From JALORV01 sp963791235 (GTDB lineage: Bacteria > Pseudomonadota > Gammaproteobacteria > Burkholderiales > Burkholderiaceae_F), in the NCBI GenBank assembly GCA_963791235.1, contig CAWBRW010000021.1, positions 1 to 64,000 of the forward strand: a stretch of DNA of 64,000 nucleotides. Reading direction: 5' to 3'. The notes below the pieces were generated by a model. The model did not search any database and was not told the origin of the DNA. It saw only the letters and a list, made by a program, of their open reading frames with translations. This document shows positions 18,047 to 26,456 of the stretch, piece by piece (the stretch's first letter is position 1; each line of letters opens with the position of its first letter). Both the position numbers and the translations under genes were made by a program.

Positions 18047-18451
18047 ATGGAAGCGAAGGAACTTGAGAACGACTCGATCGAATCCTGCCTGGTCGCTTGT
18101 GGAAACTGCAGTCGTGTTTGCCTGGGGCACGTGCGGCACTGCCTCGAACTTGGCGGCGATCATGCCGAACCCGCGCACATTGCAATGCTGCTCACCTGCG
18201 CCAACATCTGCCGCACCGCGGCCGAACTGATGACCATTGATTCGGAGTGGCATCCGACGGTCTGCGATCTGTGCGCCCAGGTGTGCGAGGAATGCGCGGA
18301 CGCCTGCGCCGCGATGGATGGCATGGAAGATTGCGTCGCCGCGTGCCGGCAGTGCGCACAGGCGTGTCGCATTATGGTCGGTGAAATGGCCTCGGAAGAG
18401 CAGCACTCGGCTGAGGCGGAGGACCAGGCCTCGACCGAGGCGGTCAGCTGA
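18047..18451 (+). CDS. Cys-rich four-helix copper-storage-like protein
   Basis: The 134-residue protein carries about 16 Cys residues placed as CxxxC and CxxC pairs along four helices (CLVACGNCSRVC, CDLCAQVCEECADAC, CVAACRQCAQAC), matching the four-helix-bundle copper-binding (DUF326/Csp) family. Csp proteins store many Cu(I) ions in the bundle core. No signal peptide is seen, so it would be the cytosolic type. The acidic tail after residue 115 is disordered. A GGAGGCGAGAG sequence precedes the ATG. Other copper genes lie at 46.9-50.9 kb. Confidence 0.88.
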   Translation: MEAKELENDSIESCLVACGNCSRVCLGHVRHCLELGGDHAEPAHIAMLLTCANICRTAAELMTIDSEWHPTVCDLCAQVCEECADACAAMDGMEDCVAACRQCAQACRIMVGEMASEEQHSAEAEDQASTEAVS

Positions 18452-18467
18452 GACGGATGGCGTGTGC

Positions 18468-18501
18468 ATGAAAACGGGACGCCTCGGCGTCCTGTTTTCA
18501 T
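18468..18501. terminator. Strong hairpin terminator with A/T flanks
   Basis: A 16-base stem (ATGAAAACGGGACGCC against GGCGTCCTGTTTTCAT, with one G-U pair) and a two-base loop lie 17 bases after the copper-protein stop. Flanking A and T runs inside the stem would make it work in both directions, serving this gene and the convergent gene at 18,543. Confidence 0.88.
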
Positions 18502-18542
18502 TGCCGGTGCGGTGCGGCTACGTGGCGGTCGTGCCGGTAGGA

Positions 18543-18881
18543 TCAGCGGCGTCTGCCCGGCATCGGATCGTCGAGCGATGAATCCTTGTCGTCCGTTCCG
18601 ACCTCCAGATCGAGGCGGTCCAGCCCGTCGGGGACCGTCGGTAACTCCGGCCCGATGATGCGGTCGGGGGCGACGTCGGCGCCGCTGCGTGGCGCCACTT
18701 CGTTGCCCGCCGCTGCACGTTCGCCGGTGCCCATGGCGTCGGTGTTCGATTTGAGTTCATGGGGAGGATCGCCGAGTGGCTCGTCCTCGCGCCAATCGTC
18801 AGCACCGATCAGATCCGATGCGCTGTCGGTGCTGTCGCTGGGTCCCAGGGGAGCCGGCTTGCGTGGATCATGTCTCGTCAT
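18543..18881 (-). CDS. Acidic, probably disordered stress-type protein
   Basis: The product has 112 residues, is rich in Asp, Pro, Gly and Ser, and has no hydrophobic segment or recognised domain. I start it at the ATG at 18881 because a near-perfect sigma-54 promoter would begin transcripts about 24 bases upstream; no other start would then be transcribed. The ribosome site is weak. It belongs with the other small hydrophilic genes of this region that share the promoter type. Function unknown. Confidence 0.6.
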   Translation of the reverse strand: MTRHDPRKPAPLGPSDSTDSASDLIGADDWREDEPLGDPPHELKSNTDAMGTGERAAAGNEVAPRSGADVAPDRIIGPELPTVPDGLDRLDLEVGTDDKDSSLDDPMPGRRR

Positions 18882-18916
18882 CGTGGTCGTCCAAAGGTGG
18901 CATCTTGTACTGCGCA

Positions 18917-18931
18917 GCAAACACGGTGCCT
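18917..18931 (-). promoter_or_regulatory. Predicted sigma-54 promoter
   Basis: The minus strand reads AGGCACCGTGTTTGC, followed by T, matching the -24/-12 consensus except for the first base. It lies 36 bases upstream of the acidic protein start at 18881. Confidence 0.7.
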
Positions 18932-19113
18932 CTAGTTCGTGAACGCGGTGTGCGGTCCCGTCCGCACGCTCTTCATCCGCGTCAGTAGGCGCCCGGATGT
19001 TTGTCCTCGGCGACACTGGAAGGGCGAATCGATGAACGGAACATTGGTAAAGGCGGCGGGCGGCGATACGGCGCGTCCGTCCCGGTCGGCACGCTACGTG
19101 CCAATGCCACCGC

Positions 19114-19869
19114 ATGGAAAACTCTGCGGCATCGACCTGGCCCCGCCTCGCGAGTGGACTCGCGGGGACGCTGCTCGGCATGGCGGCCGCCCATGCCGCT
19201 CACTTTGCCCTCGGCGTGCGGCGCGCGCACGGCTATGCGAATCGGGCGCAGCGTTACGAACGTCGCATCGACAACGCATCCCATCGCCTGCTGATCGTTG
19301 GCGACAGCACCGGCGTCGGCCTGGGAACTTCGAGCGTCGAGGATTCGCTCGCGGGGCGGCTGGCGCGGGACTTTCCGCACGCGTCGATTGAGAACCGCGC
19401 GGAACTTGGCGCTCGAGTTGGCTGCGTGCTGGGGCAACTGGCGGAGGTGGAGGTGCCCTACGATGCGGTAATGATCGTGGCTGGGGGCAATGACATCCTG
19501 CGCCGCACGCCACACGATGAGCTGCAGAAGACGCTCGTCGCCGTCATCCGGCGTGCGCAGGCCGTGGCGCCGTTGGTCATTGTCGTCAACAGCGGCAATG
19601 TGGGTGGGGCGCCGCTCTTCGGCTGGCCGCTGAATTGGGTGCTGTCGCGGCGCTCGCTGCGGGTGCGACGCATCTTTGCACTCACTTGCCGGCAGATGCG
19701 CGCACAGTTTGTGAACCTGACCTTCGTTCCTGAAAGGGATCATTTCGCGCGCCACCGCGAACTGTATTTTGCGGAGGACGGCTTGCATCCGTCGTCGGCA
19801 GCCTACGAGTACTGCTATGGCGCGCTGAAGCGCCGCACGCGGCTCACGCGCATGCTCGCCGCCGCCTGA
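19114..19869 (+). CDS. SGNH/GDSL-type hydrolase
   Basis: The 251-residue protein begins with a hydrophobic segment that may anchor it or export it. The SGNH blocks are all visible: LLIVGDSTGVGLG (nucleophile Ser), the Gly of block II in ENRAELGARVG, IVAGGNDILR (Asn of block III), and DGLHPSSAAYE (catalytic Asp/His). These enzymes are esterases, lipases or acyl-hydrolases; the substrate is unknown. It is convergent with the small kinase gene, whose stop is four bases away. The start is uncertain since no good ribosome site is seen at 19114. Confidence 0.85.
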   Translation: MENSAASTWPRLASGLAGTLLGMAAAHAAHFALGVRRAHGYANRAQRYERRIDNASHRLLIVGDSTGVGLGTSSVEDSLAGRLARDFPHASIENRAELGARVGCVLGQLAEVEVPYDAVMIVAGGNDILRRTPHDELQKTLVAVIRRAQAVAPLVIVVNSGNVGGAPLFGWPLNWVLSRRSLRVRRIFALTCRQMRAQFVNLTFVPERDHFARHRELYFAEDGLHPSSAAYEYCYGALKRRTRLTRMLAAA

Positions 19870-19872
19870 CCC

Positions 19873-20571
19873 TCAGTGCTGCAGTGGAAGCCGCAACAGG
19901 AAGCGCGATGTTTCCGGGGCGCCGATGTCGAGGGTTGCGTGCGAGAGATGGGCAACTGCACTCGCAATGCGCAGGTCGAGCAGCAGGCCGCTTTCGAAGG
20001 TCGTGCGCTTGGCCTCGGCTTCGATATCGATTTCCAGACATTGCGCAGAGGAGCTCGCACGGAGATTCACCACCGAGCCCTCTGGCGCGCGCCGCGTGGC
20101 TGTAATCAATAACCGATACACCAGGCGGGTCGATCGGGCGCGGTCGGCCAGAATCGTTTCGCCGTCGCAGTCGATCCGCGGCTCGAGGCGAATCTCATGG
20201 ATGTCCAGTACAGGTGCCAGCCGCTCGATGGCGGCGGCCAGCAGTTCTGCGGCGTCGACCGCCGTCGGCTCCAGGGTCAGTCCATCGAGCAGCGCCCGTG
20301 CATCATCGACAAACTCTTCCAGCAGCACCGTTTCCTCACGCACGTTGCGGCCGAACACCTCGGCGACATGGCGTGTCCGCGCCGCATCGGCGGCGCTCGC
20401 CTGCAACAGGTGCGTCCAGCCCGCGATCGTGTTCAGCGGCGTACGCAGATCGTGGTTGACGCGGCTGACGAGCGCGGCCAGCAGCGGAAGGCGATCGGCA
20501 GCCTCGATCCCGCGAAACCAGGTGGTCCCGGCTTCGGCAAAGAAGGAAGAGGAGGTGAGGGCTTCGTTCAT
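19873..20571 (-). CDS. Short HisKA protein with degenerate ATPase domain
   Basis: This 232-residue protein holds a HisKA dimerisation domain with a normal H-box (RVNHDLRTPLNTIAGW, about residues 36-51), followed by a region the size of a HATPase domain in which the N-box Asn and the glycine-rich G1/G2 boxes cannot be found. It may accept or hold phosphate, or dimerise with a full kinase, but probably cannot bind ATP. There is no sensor domain apart from the first 30 residues. The reading of degeneracy is mine and needs a profile alignment. Confidence 0.65.
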   Translation of the reverse strand: MNEALTSSSFFAEAGTTWFRGIEAADRLPLLAALVSRVNHDLRTPLNTIAGWTHLLQASAADAARTRHVAEVFGRNVREETVLLEEFVDDARALLDGLTLEPTAVDAAELLAAAIERLAPVLDIHEIRLEPRIDCDGETILADRARSTRLVYRLLITATRRAPEGSVVNLRASSSAQCLEIDIEAEAKRTTFESGLLLDLRIASAVAHLSHATLDIGAPETSRFLLRLPLQH

Positions 20572-20654
20572 GGGTCAGGGTAATTTATCCCATGGCGAAT
20601 AGCGTGCGCGCCAAAGAGCATCGTGGAAAACCCGCCGTGTGTCCATGTTCACAC

Positions 20655-20669
20655 AGGAACGACGCTTGC
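20655..20669 (+). promoter_or_regulatory. Predicted sigma-54 promoter, weaker match
   Basis: AGGAACGACGCTTGC keeps GG, A, CG and TTGC with the right spacing but differs from consensus at two places. A small inverted repeat, AAGAAC/GTTCTT, follows at about 20,677-20,694. Confidence 0.45.
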
Positions 20670-20710
20670 CGAGCGAAGAACCTGGAAGTTCTTCTGCAAC
20701 AGGAGACGTA

Positions 20711-21052
20711 ATGAAGAAGCCAAAGCAACATCCTACGAGCCAGAAGCCCGAACGCGACACGGCGTCGACGGATACCTCGCGACAGGGTCTGGACCGGGAC
20801 ACGGCGCAGCGCCAGCAGCGCGACAACATGCTGACCGATACGAACGCGACGCAGTCGTCGGAAGCGACCGCTGGCCCGTCGGAAACTTCGGCAAGCAGGG
20901 ATCCACGTTCGCGTTCTACGCCAGACCAGCGTACCCCCGAGGCCGGCTGGCGCGGGTCGGTCGAGAGTCCGGTGGAAGCCGATGCCGATGTGGATCGGCA
21001 CGGCGGCTCCGAAAGAGACACTTTGTCCGGCGGCGGCCGCGGGCAGGGCTGA
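20711..21052 (+). CDS. Small hydrophilic disordered protein
   Basis: Starting at the ATG at 20711, with AGGAGACGTA directly upstream, the product has 113 residues, rich in Thr, Ser, Asp, Arg and Gln and without hydrophobic segments. It looks intrinsically disordered, like desiccation- or general-stress proteins. It has no recognised domain. It lies just before ligD on the same strand with a 33-base gap, so both may share the weak sigma-54 promoter upstream. Function unknown. Confidence 0.6.
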   Translation: MKKPKQHPTSQKPERDTASTDTSRQGLDRDTAQRQQRDNMLTDTNATQSSEATAGPSETSASRDPRSRSTPDQRTPEAGWRGSVESPVEADADVDRHGGSERDTLSGGGRGQG

Positions 21053-21085
21053 TCGCTGCGTAATCGAGAGGCCAAGCAGCGCACC

Positions 21086-23560
21086 GTGGCCCGTGCGATG
21101 AACAAGGGGCCACCCGCTCCTTCGTCCGGGCCGCCGCACGGAGGCGGCAGTCTTCGCGAGTACTGGAACAAGCGCGATTTCGGGCGCACCCCTGAACCGT
21201 CCGGCGAGCCAACGCCACGGAGAGATGCGGGGCTGCAGTACTGCATTCAGCGCCACGCCGCGCGGCGGCTGCATTACGACTTTCGCCTTGAGTGGGGTGG
21301 AGTGCTGAAGAGCTGGGCTGTCCCCAAGGGACCGAGCCTGGATCCGGGGGCGCGGCGCCTCGCCGTCCGCACCGAAGACCACCCGCTTGAATACGGATCG
21401 TTCGAAGGAACGATCCCGAGCGGCGAATACGGCGCCGGCGAGGTGCTGCTGTGGGACCGCGGCACCTGGGAGCCGAAGGGCGACGTCGCGGCGGGACTGG
21501 CCGCGGGCAAGCTTCACTTCCAGTTGCGCGGTGAGAAGCTGCGCGGGGAGTGGCTGCTCGTCCGCATCGGCCGCGACGGCAAGGAGTGGCTCCTGCGCAA
21601 GGTGGACGATGCGCACGCCCGTCCGGGCGACGCCGATCGCATCATCATGCAACAGCCGGACAGCGTCCGTATCGAGACACCGCCCGCAGTCCGCCGTGCT
21701 GGCGCGCGTTCGCCGCTGCCGGATTTCATCGCGCCGCAGCTGGCCACCCTCGCAGCCGAACCGCCGCCGGGTGCGAACTGGCGCTTCGAGATCAAGTACG
21801 ACGGCTACCGGATGGGCGCGCGGCTGGAGGGTCGGGACGTGCGCTTGCTCAGTCGCAACGGCAACGACTGGTCCTCGCGACTGCCGTCGCTGGTCCGAAG
21901 GCTCAGGGACCTGAAGCTGGGCAACGGATGGTTCGACGGTGAGATCGTCGTGACCGATGCCGATGGCCGCACCAGCTTCCAGGCGCTGCAGAAAGCGCTC
22001 GATACTGAGCCTGACCGTGTAGAGTTCGTGGTCTTCGACATGCTGCACCGGGCGGGCGTTGACCTGCGCGACCGGACACTGCTCGAACGGACGACCGCTC
22101 TGGCTGAAGCGTTCGCCGGCGTCGACGCAGGCGGAGCGGTGCGCCTCAGCCAGTACATCGAGGCCCAGGGTGCCGACGCGTGGAAGGCCGCGTGCCGTCT
22201 CGGTCTCGAAGGACTCATTGCCAAGCGAATTGACTCCGTCTATGTCAACGGGCGCAGTGACACCTGGCTCAAGCTGAAGTGCCGTTCGGGGCAGGAGTTC
22301 ATCGTCGGGGGCTACACGGAGCCGGCCGGATCGCGCTCCGGGTTCGGCGCACTGCTGGTCGGCGTGCGTGCCCCCGACGGCCAGCTCGACTATGCCGGCC
22401 GTGTCGGCACCGGCTTCGATGAGTCGAGCCTGCGGACACTGCGCAAGCAGCTCGACGGTCTGCGCGTCGATGCGCCGCCGTTCCGCGCTCCGCCGCCTCT
22501 GCGCGCCGACCGTGTGCACTGGGTGCGGCCGGTACTGGTCGCGCAGGTCGCTTTCGCGGAATGGACTGCGGGCGGGCTCCTGCGACAAGCCTCGTTCCAG
22601 GGCCTGCGCGAAGACAAGGATGCGCGCTCGGTCAAGCGCGAACGAGTGCGGAGGATCGACGGCGCCGCTGCTCCGGTACTCAAGGTCACCCATCGGGAGC
22701 GCGTCGTATACGGCCGGCCGCGCACGACCAAGCTCGAAGTAGTGCGCTACTACGAAGGCGTCGCCGAGGCGATGCTGCCGCACCTTCGCGATCGTCCGCT
22801 GTCGGTGGTTCGCTGCCCGCAGGGTGTGACAAAGCAGTGTTTCTTCCAGAAGCACATCGACGTGAAACTGCCGCCGGGCGTGCGGCCGGTCGCGATCCGC
22901 ACGAGCAGCGGTGTCGAGGATTACTTTGCCGTGGAGTCGGCCGAGGCGATTGCGGCACTGGCCCAGTTCGGGACCATCGAGTTTCATACGTGGGGCTCGA
23001 CGGCGGATCGGCTCGAGCGCGCCGATCGCGTGATTTTCGACCTCGACCCGGACCCGGACGTGCCGTGGCCGCGGCTGACCGAGGCCGCGGTGCTGACCCG
23101 CGGCCTGATCGAGGAACTCGGACTGACAGGCTTCCTGAAGACCACGGGTGGCAAGGGACTGCACGTCGTCGCGCCAATACGGCCGAATCGCGACTGGGAC
23201 ACGATCAAAGCCTTCACACAGGCGGTCGCGCAGCGGTTGGAAGCCGTAGCCCCGGAGCGCTTCACTTCGAACATGTCCAAGGCGCGCCGCACCAACCGCA
23301 TCTTTATCGACTACCTACGCAACGGCCGCGGCGCCACGGCGATCAGCGCGTACTCGCTGCGCGCTCGCGAGGGCGCTCCGGTGTCGATGCCGGTGCCCTG
23401 GGAGGTGTTATCGCCGCGCCGCGACCTGCGCGCCGAGGCCTTCAATCTGCGCAACCTGCGCGAGCACCTCGAGTGGTCGCGACATGCCTGGGCAGCATAC
23501 GAAAAATCGCGCGCGACGCTGACGCTCGCGCATCTGCGCAAGATCGGCGTCAAGGCCTGA
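21086..23560 (+). CDS. ligD: DNA ligase D (end-joining ligase/polymerase/phosphoesterase)
   Basis: The 824-residue protein has the order phosphoesterase-ligase-polymerase. The 3'-phosphoesterase (about 20-190) shows HYDFRLEWGGVLKSWAVP and HPLEYGSFEGTIPSGEYG. The ATP-dependent ligase (about 215-510) has the nucleotidyl Lys in FEIKYDGYR and motif IV in EGLIAKR. The primase-polymerase (about 540-824) has the metal site FDLDPDP and TTGGKGLHVV. It repairs double-strand breaks with Ku, encoded at 31,515-32,426. Start is GTG 21086 or ATG 21098; no strong ribosome site decides. Confidence 0.96.
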   Translation: MARAMNKGPPAPSSGPPHGGGSLREYWNKRDFGRTPEPSGEPTPRRDAGLQYCIQRHAARRLHYDFRLEWGGVLKSWAVPKGPSLDPGARRLAVRTEDHPLEYGSFEGTIPSGEYGAGEVLLWDRGTWEPKGDVAAGLAAGKLHFQLRGEKLRGEWLLVRIGRDGKEWLLRKVDDAHARPGDADRIIMQQPDSVRIETPPAVRRAGARSPLPDFIAPQLATLAAEPPPGANWRFEIKYDGYRMGARLEGRDVRLLSRNGNDWSSRLPSLVRRLRDLKLGNGWFDGEIVVTDADGRTSFQALQKALDTEPDRVEFVVFDMLHRAGVDLRDRTLLERTTALAEAFAGVDAGGAVRLSQYIEAQGADAWKAACRLGLEGLIAKRIDSVYVNGRSDTWLKLKCRSGQEFIVGGYTEPAGSRSGFGALLVGVRAPDGQLDYAGRVGTGFDESSLRTLRKQLDGLRVDAPPFRAPPPLRADRVHWVRPVLVAQVAFAEWTAGGLLRQASFQGLREDKDARSVKRERVRRIDGAAAPVLKVTHRERVVYGRPRTTKLEVVRYYEGVAEAMLPHLRDRPLSVVRCPQGVTKQCFFQKHIDVKLPPGVRPVAIRTSSGVEDYFAVESAEAIAALAQFGTIEFHTWGSTADRLERADRVIFDLDPDPDVPWPRLTEAAVLTRGLIEELGLTGFLKTTGGKGLHVVAPIRPNRDWDTIKAFTQAVAQRLEAVAPERFTSNMSKARRTNRIFIDYLRNGRGATAISAYSLRAREGAPVSMPVPWEVLSPRRDLRAEAFNLRNLREHLEWSRHAWAAYEKSRATLTLAHLRKIGVKA

Positions 23561-23567
23561 GGTGGCA

Positions 23568-24107
23568 TCACGTCGGCTTTACCGACTGGCGCTTGCCCTT
23601 CGGGGTATCGCTGCCGTCGAAGCGGATGACGCTCACTTCGCCGTTGCTTTCCATCACTGCGCGCTTCACCTGGGAAAGATCGTCGACTCCCTTCTCGCGC
23701 AGCTTGCCCTGCAGATCCTCGGGAGTAAGAAATTCGCGCCGCAGGTTTCCGCGATGCAGCCGGCCGTGATGAACCAGGACCAGCGGTGGCGGCTCAAATA
23801 GTCGGGCAAGCCGCGGTGATCTGTAGGCGGCCCAGTCGAGCAGGGCGTTCCAGAACACGATGGTTCCGACCAGGATGAAGCCGTCCGTGATCGAACGGTA
23901 TTCACCGGCCATCGCGTTCTGCGACGCGTCGGCGATCAGCACGATGACGAGCACGTCGGCAATGCCGACGGCGCCGATTTCACGGCGCAACACCAGGCGG
24001 AAGATCCCGAACAGGAACCAGAAGACCGCGGTACCGCGGATCACGATCTCGATCGGCGAGACCGTCAAACCGAACAGCTCGGACCAGTTCACCCGCCAGG
24101 AGCCCAC
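23568..24107 (-). CDS. YetF-like DUF421 membrane protein
   Basis: The 179-residue protein has three N-terminal transmembrane helices (RGTAVFWFLFGIFRL, IADVLVIVLIADASQNAM, LVGTIVFWNALLDW) and a soluble C-terminal part with LVHHGRLHRGNLRREFLTPEDLQ, the DUF421/YetF pattern. The family is linked to stress and sporulation proteins, with no established biochemistry. It is convergent with ligD, whose stop is eight bases away. GTG at 24107 is the likely start. Confidence 0.85.
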   Translation of the reverse strand: MGSWRVNWSELFGLTVSPIEIVIRGTAVFWFLFGIFRLVLRREIGAVGIADVLVIVLIADASQNAMAGEYRSITDGFILVGTIVFWNALLDWAAYRSPRLARLFEPPPLVLVHHGRLHRGNLRREFLTPEDLQGKLREKGVDDLSQVKRAVMESNGEVSVIRFDGSDTPKGKRQSVKPT

Positions 24108-24144
24108 GGTCGCCGTCTCCGGCGACCGTCGCGGTCCCTCACGG

Positions 24145-24366
24145 TCACGAGCTCGGGCCGGTGGAAGCGCCCAGGCCCGAGACGTTGTTGCCGGATTGGC
24201 TGTCGCGCAGCGTCGAGTCGCTCACGGTGTCTGCTGTCGGGCTGGACGCCACGGCGTAGGGGCTGGTCGACTGCAGACGCTGACGACGCTGGCCGGCAAG
24301 CCAGCGCGATGCGGCATAGGCCGCGCCGCCAAGGGCTGCAGCCTTGATGATCAATGGCAGGGGCAT
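24145..24366 (-). CDS. Small membrane-anchored protein
   Basis: A 73-residue protein with one short Ala/Gly-rich hydrophobic stretch near the N-terminus and a Ser/Thr-rich tail. A strong ribosome site (AGAGGAAAAC) precedes the ATG at 24366, and a sigma-54-like promoter lies 36 bases upstream of the start. No family recognised. Confidence 0.6.
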   Translation of the reverse strand: MPLPLIIKAAALGGAAYAASRWLAGQRRQRLQSTSPYAVASSPTADTVSDSTLRDSQSGNNVSGLGASTGPSS

Positions 24367-24401
24367 AGTGTTTTCCTCTTCAGGTGATTAGTTCTGACAA
24401 G

Positions 24402-24416
24402 GCAAGCCGTGTACCG
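24402..24416 (-). promoter_or_regulatory. Predicted sigma-54 promoter, moderate match
   Basis: The minus strand reads CGGTACACGGCTTGC: GG, AC and TTGC are in place with correct spacing, and C at the fourth position is replaced by T. It would start the message for the 73-residue protein near 24,390. Confidence 0.5.
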
Positions 24417-24437
24417 ACATGTGACAGGTCGAAAGCC

Positions 24438-25328
24438 TCATGCGGTCGCACGGAGCTGAGCGGCGACGGGCTCGGGCGGCGGGCTCGCCGCAACGGGTTC
24501 ACCGGTGGCCGCCGGGGCCGGCGGTGCATCGCGAATCGTGTGCTCGGTGTAGTGCAGCCTGGTCGTGTCGAAACCCTGCTGTTCGGCGCGGGTGATGAAC
24601 GTCGCTAGCCTGGCACTTGGCAAACTGGGCGTACGGCTCAGCAACCAGAGATGGCGTCGGTCCGGTGTGCCAACCAGTGCGGCGTTGTAGTCATTGGCAA
24701 GATCAACGACCCAGTAGTCGGCCCACACGAACGGCAACACGTCGAGCAGGGAGGGGGCGAAAGAAATCTGCAGCTTTGCATGCGTCCGGGCATCGGCCAC
24801 CCGAGCGCGGCCGATTGCCGCCTTGACGCGGCCGTTGGCGCGCGTGCAGCGGTTTAAGACGCGCAACCCGTCGGCAGTGACTTCGTAATACGCGGTGACG
24901 TCGCGCTCGCAGTGTCGCTCCGACGAGATCGGCAGTCGGGCCACCTCGAACCATTGCCCTGCGAAGCGACCGAGGTCAACGTACGGTACGGTCTCAACGG
25001 CCTTCTTCGGTCGGCCGGAAGAAAGTCCGGCTGCGAACGCCACCACCGCGGCGATGCCACGGCTTATCAGCAGGTTCACCACCGGATTCGTCACGCGGCT
25101 CCAGGCGGAATACGGTCTGAGGGAACGCGGCTGCCTCCCGGCGCGCGGAATGAGGAGAACGGCGGCGGCAACGAGACCCGCTACGCCGAAGCCAGCAACC
25201 CATGGAAGGCGGTCACTCCAGCGCCGCTTCAGCGTCGACACAGCAAGGCTGACGTGGTTATCAGCGCGGGTCACCTCGGCCTCGGCCTGTGCGACCTGCC
25301 TGTCGAGGTCGTCGAGAAGTGGGATCAA
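24438..25328 (-). CDS. Membrane-anchored lipocalin (coiled coil-TM-lipocalin fusion)
   Basis: This 296-residue protein has an N-terminal acidic coiled coil (about 1-40) resembling the small YqjD/DUF3618-type membrane proteins, a hydrophobic segment (about 43-62), a second one near 80-100, and then a bacterial lipocalin domain (about 112-270) with the signature LGRFAGQWFEVARLP and a central YWVVDLANDYNAALVGTP. Blc-type lipocalins are normally short outer-membrane lipoproteins; here the lipidation signal is replaced by an inner-membrane anchor. The start overlaps the previous stop by four bases (ATGA). Confidence 0.82.
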   Translation of the reverse strand: MIPLLDDLDRQVAQAEAEVTRADNHVSLAVSTLKRRWSDRLPWVAGFGVAGLVAAAVLLIPRAGRQPRSLRPYSAWSRVTNPVVNLLISRGIAAVVAFAAGLSSGRPKKAVETVPYVDLGRFAGQWFEVARLPISSERHCERDVTAYYEVTADGLRVLNRCTRANGRVKAAIGRARVADARTHAKLQISFAPSLLDVLPFVWADYWVVDLANDYNAALVGTPDRRHLWLLSRTPSLPSARLATFITRAEQQGFDTTRLHYTEHTIRDAPPAPAATGEPVAASPPPEPVAAQLRATA

Positions 25329-25732
25329 CTGGGGCTCCTTGCCCGCCAGCGGAAAGCGTTGACCAGTGCACGTCTTGAGGCGCTGAAGGACAGCCTATCC
25401 ACCGATGCGTGAACTCGCCGCAGCAGCAGTGCTGCGGCCACACCATGGGCCGCGATGATGATGAGCGCACCGAGCCACCACGGCGCGCCCGCCGCGACGG
25501 CGGCATAGACCAGCGAGGCGGCAAGCACGAGCCAGGCGGTGATCGCCAGAAGTGCCGCTGTGATCGCCATGGCTCCCATGTACGCGGCCGTCCAGGCAGC
25601 CCGCTTGAACTCTGCCTCGAACAACTGCAGCCGGGCACCGGCCGCATCGGAAAGCGCACCGACGAGCCGGCCGTCCGCTCCATGCATGGACGGCCGGCTT
25701 GCTGCGGTGGTGGCAGCGGAAGGCTGGTCCAC
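25325..25732 (-). CDS. YqjE/holin-X-like membrane protein
   Basis: The 135-residue protein has a helical N-terminus (LQLFEAEFKRAAW) and two adjacent transmembrane helices (about 48-70 and 76-98), the pattern of the YqjE/phage-holin-like (Phage_holin_3_6) family that accompanies YqjD/ElaB proteins. The start is a GTG one base before the DUF883 stop, so it is tightly coupled to its neighbours. It should sit in the inner membrane; its role is unknown. Confidence 0.8.
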   Translation of the reverse strand: MDQPSAATTAASRPSMHGADGRLVGALSDAAGARLQLFEAEFKRAAWTAAYMGAMAITAALLAITAWLVLAASLVYAAVAAGAPWWLGALIIIAAHGVAAALLLRRVHASVDRLSFSASRRALVNAFRWRARSPS

Positions 25733-25733
25733 G

Positions 25734-26024
25734 TCAGCGCATGATCCGGCCGATCAGCAGGCCAGCGAGTACCGCGAGGCCGACTACGGCCAGCGGGCGC
25801 TCGCGCACCTGGTCGCGCATCGAGGCCATCCACTCGTCCTGCATCGTCGACAGGTCATCGAGCCTGGAGCCGACGGCCTCGGTGGCGCGCTCGGCAGCAG
25901 TACGAACCTGGTCAATGGCCGGGCCTGCCCGCTCGGCAACACGATCGACAGCCTGGTGCGCGCTGCGCGAAAGACGATCGACCGAGCCTTGTATGCGATC
26001 GGCGGCTTCTACGGTGTGGTTCAT
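25734..26024 (-). CDS. ElaB/YqjD/DUF883 family protein
   Basis: A 96-residue protein with a long amphipathic helix (about 1-70) and a C-terminal transmembrane helix ending GLLIGRIMR, the ElaB/YqjD/DUF883 pattern. In Escherichia coli such proteins are inner-membrane ribosome-binding proteins made under RpoS control; here the group would be under another regulator. It heads the run DUF883-holin-like-lipocalin. Confidence 0.88.
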   Translation of the reverse strand: MNHTVEAADRIQGSVDRLSRSAHQAVDRVAERAGPAIDQVRTAAERATEAVGSRLDDLSTMQDEWMASMRDQVRERPLAVVGLAVLAGLLIGRIMR

Positions 26025-26062
26025 TGTCGACTCTCCGTTGGGTCTGAAACGTGCGTTGGGAT

Positions 26063-26089
26063 GGTCCGGCGCGGTTCCGCGCCGGGACC
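26063..26089. terminator. GC-rich hairpin between glsB-type gene and DUF883 gene
   Basis: GGTCC-GGCGCGG and CCGCGCC-GGGACC pair around a two-base loop, with one bulged base. No T run follows on either strand, so it may be an attenuator, an mRNA-stabilising structure or a weak terminator. Confidence 0.55.
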
Positions 26090-26110
26090 GGTGAGGCGTG
26101 CGTGTAACGA

Positions 26111-26383
26111 TCAGCGAACCGCGCCGCGACGGAACAGGTTCACGATGGCGAGCAGGATGATGGCGCCGACCAGCGAAACGATCAGGGCACCGATACTGAA
26201 GGCGTCTTGGTTGATCGAAGGAAAGCCGAGCAGCGGCGAGATCAGCCACCCTCCCAGCGCCGCGCCGACGATGCCGACGACGACATTGAGCAGCACACCT
26301 TGCTGCGCGTCCGTGCGCATGATCAAGCTTGCGATCCAGCCGATCACGCCTCCCACTACGAGCCAAATGATGAAGTTGATCAT
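26111..26383 (-). CDS. GlsB/YeaQ/YmgE-type stress membrane protein
   Basis: The 90-residue protein has three hydrophobic helices and the family pattern IIWLVVGGVIGWIAS and VGIVGAALGGWLI. The GlsB/YeaQ/YmgE family (transglycosylase-associated) is a general-stress inner-membrane group. A near-perfect sigma-54 promoter reading toward it lies at 26,457-26,471, back to back with one for the gene at 26,561. Confidence 0.9.
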   Translation of the reverse strand: MINFIIWLVVGGVIGWIASLIMRTDAQQGVLLNVVVGIVGAALGGWLISPLLGFPSINQDAFSIGALIVSLVGAIILLAIVNLFRRGAVR

Positions 26384-26456
26384 TGGGGGTCCTCACTTTT
26401 GAAATGTTGAAATGGAAACCGAACTTCCCCGCGACGGTTCGCGGCAGGCGGACACA

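Noticed and set aside
20585..23164. An 859-codon minus-strand open frame, longer than ligD
   Set aside because: It is antisense to ligD, whose three domains and catalytic motifs are certain. Its translation is Arg/Ala/Pro-rich with no motif, as expected for the reverse strand of a GC-rich gene.
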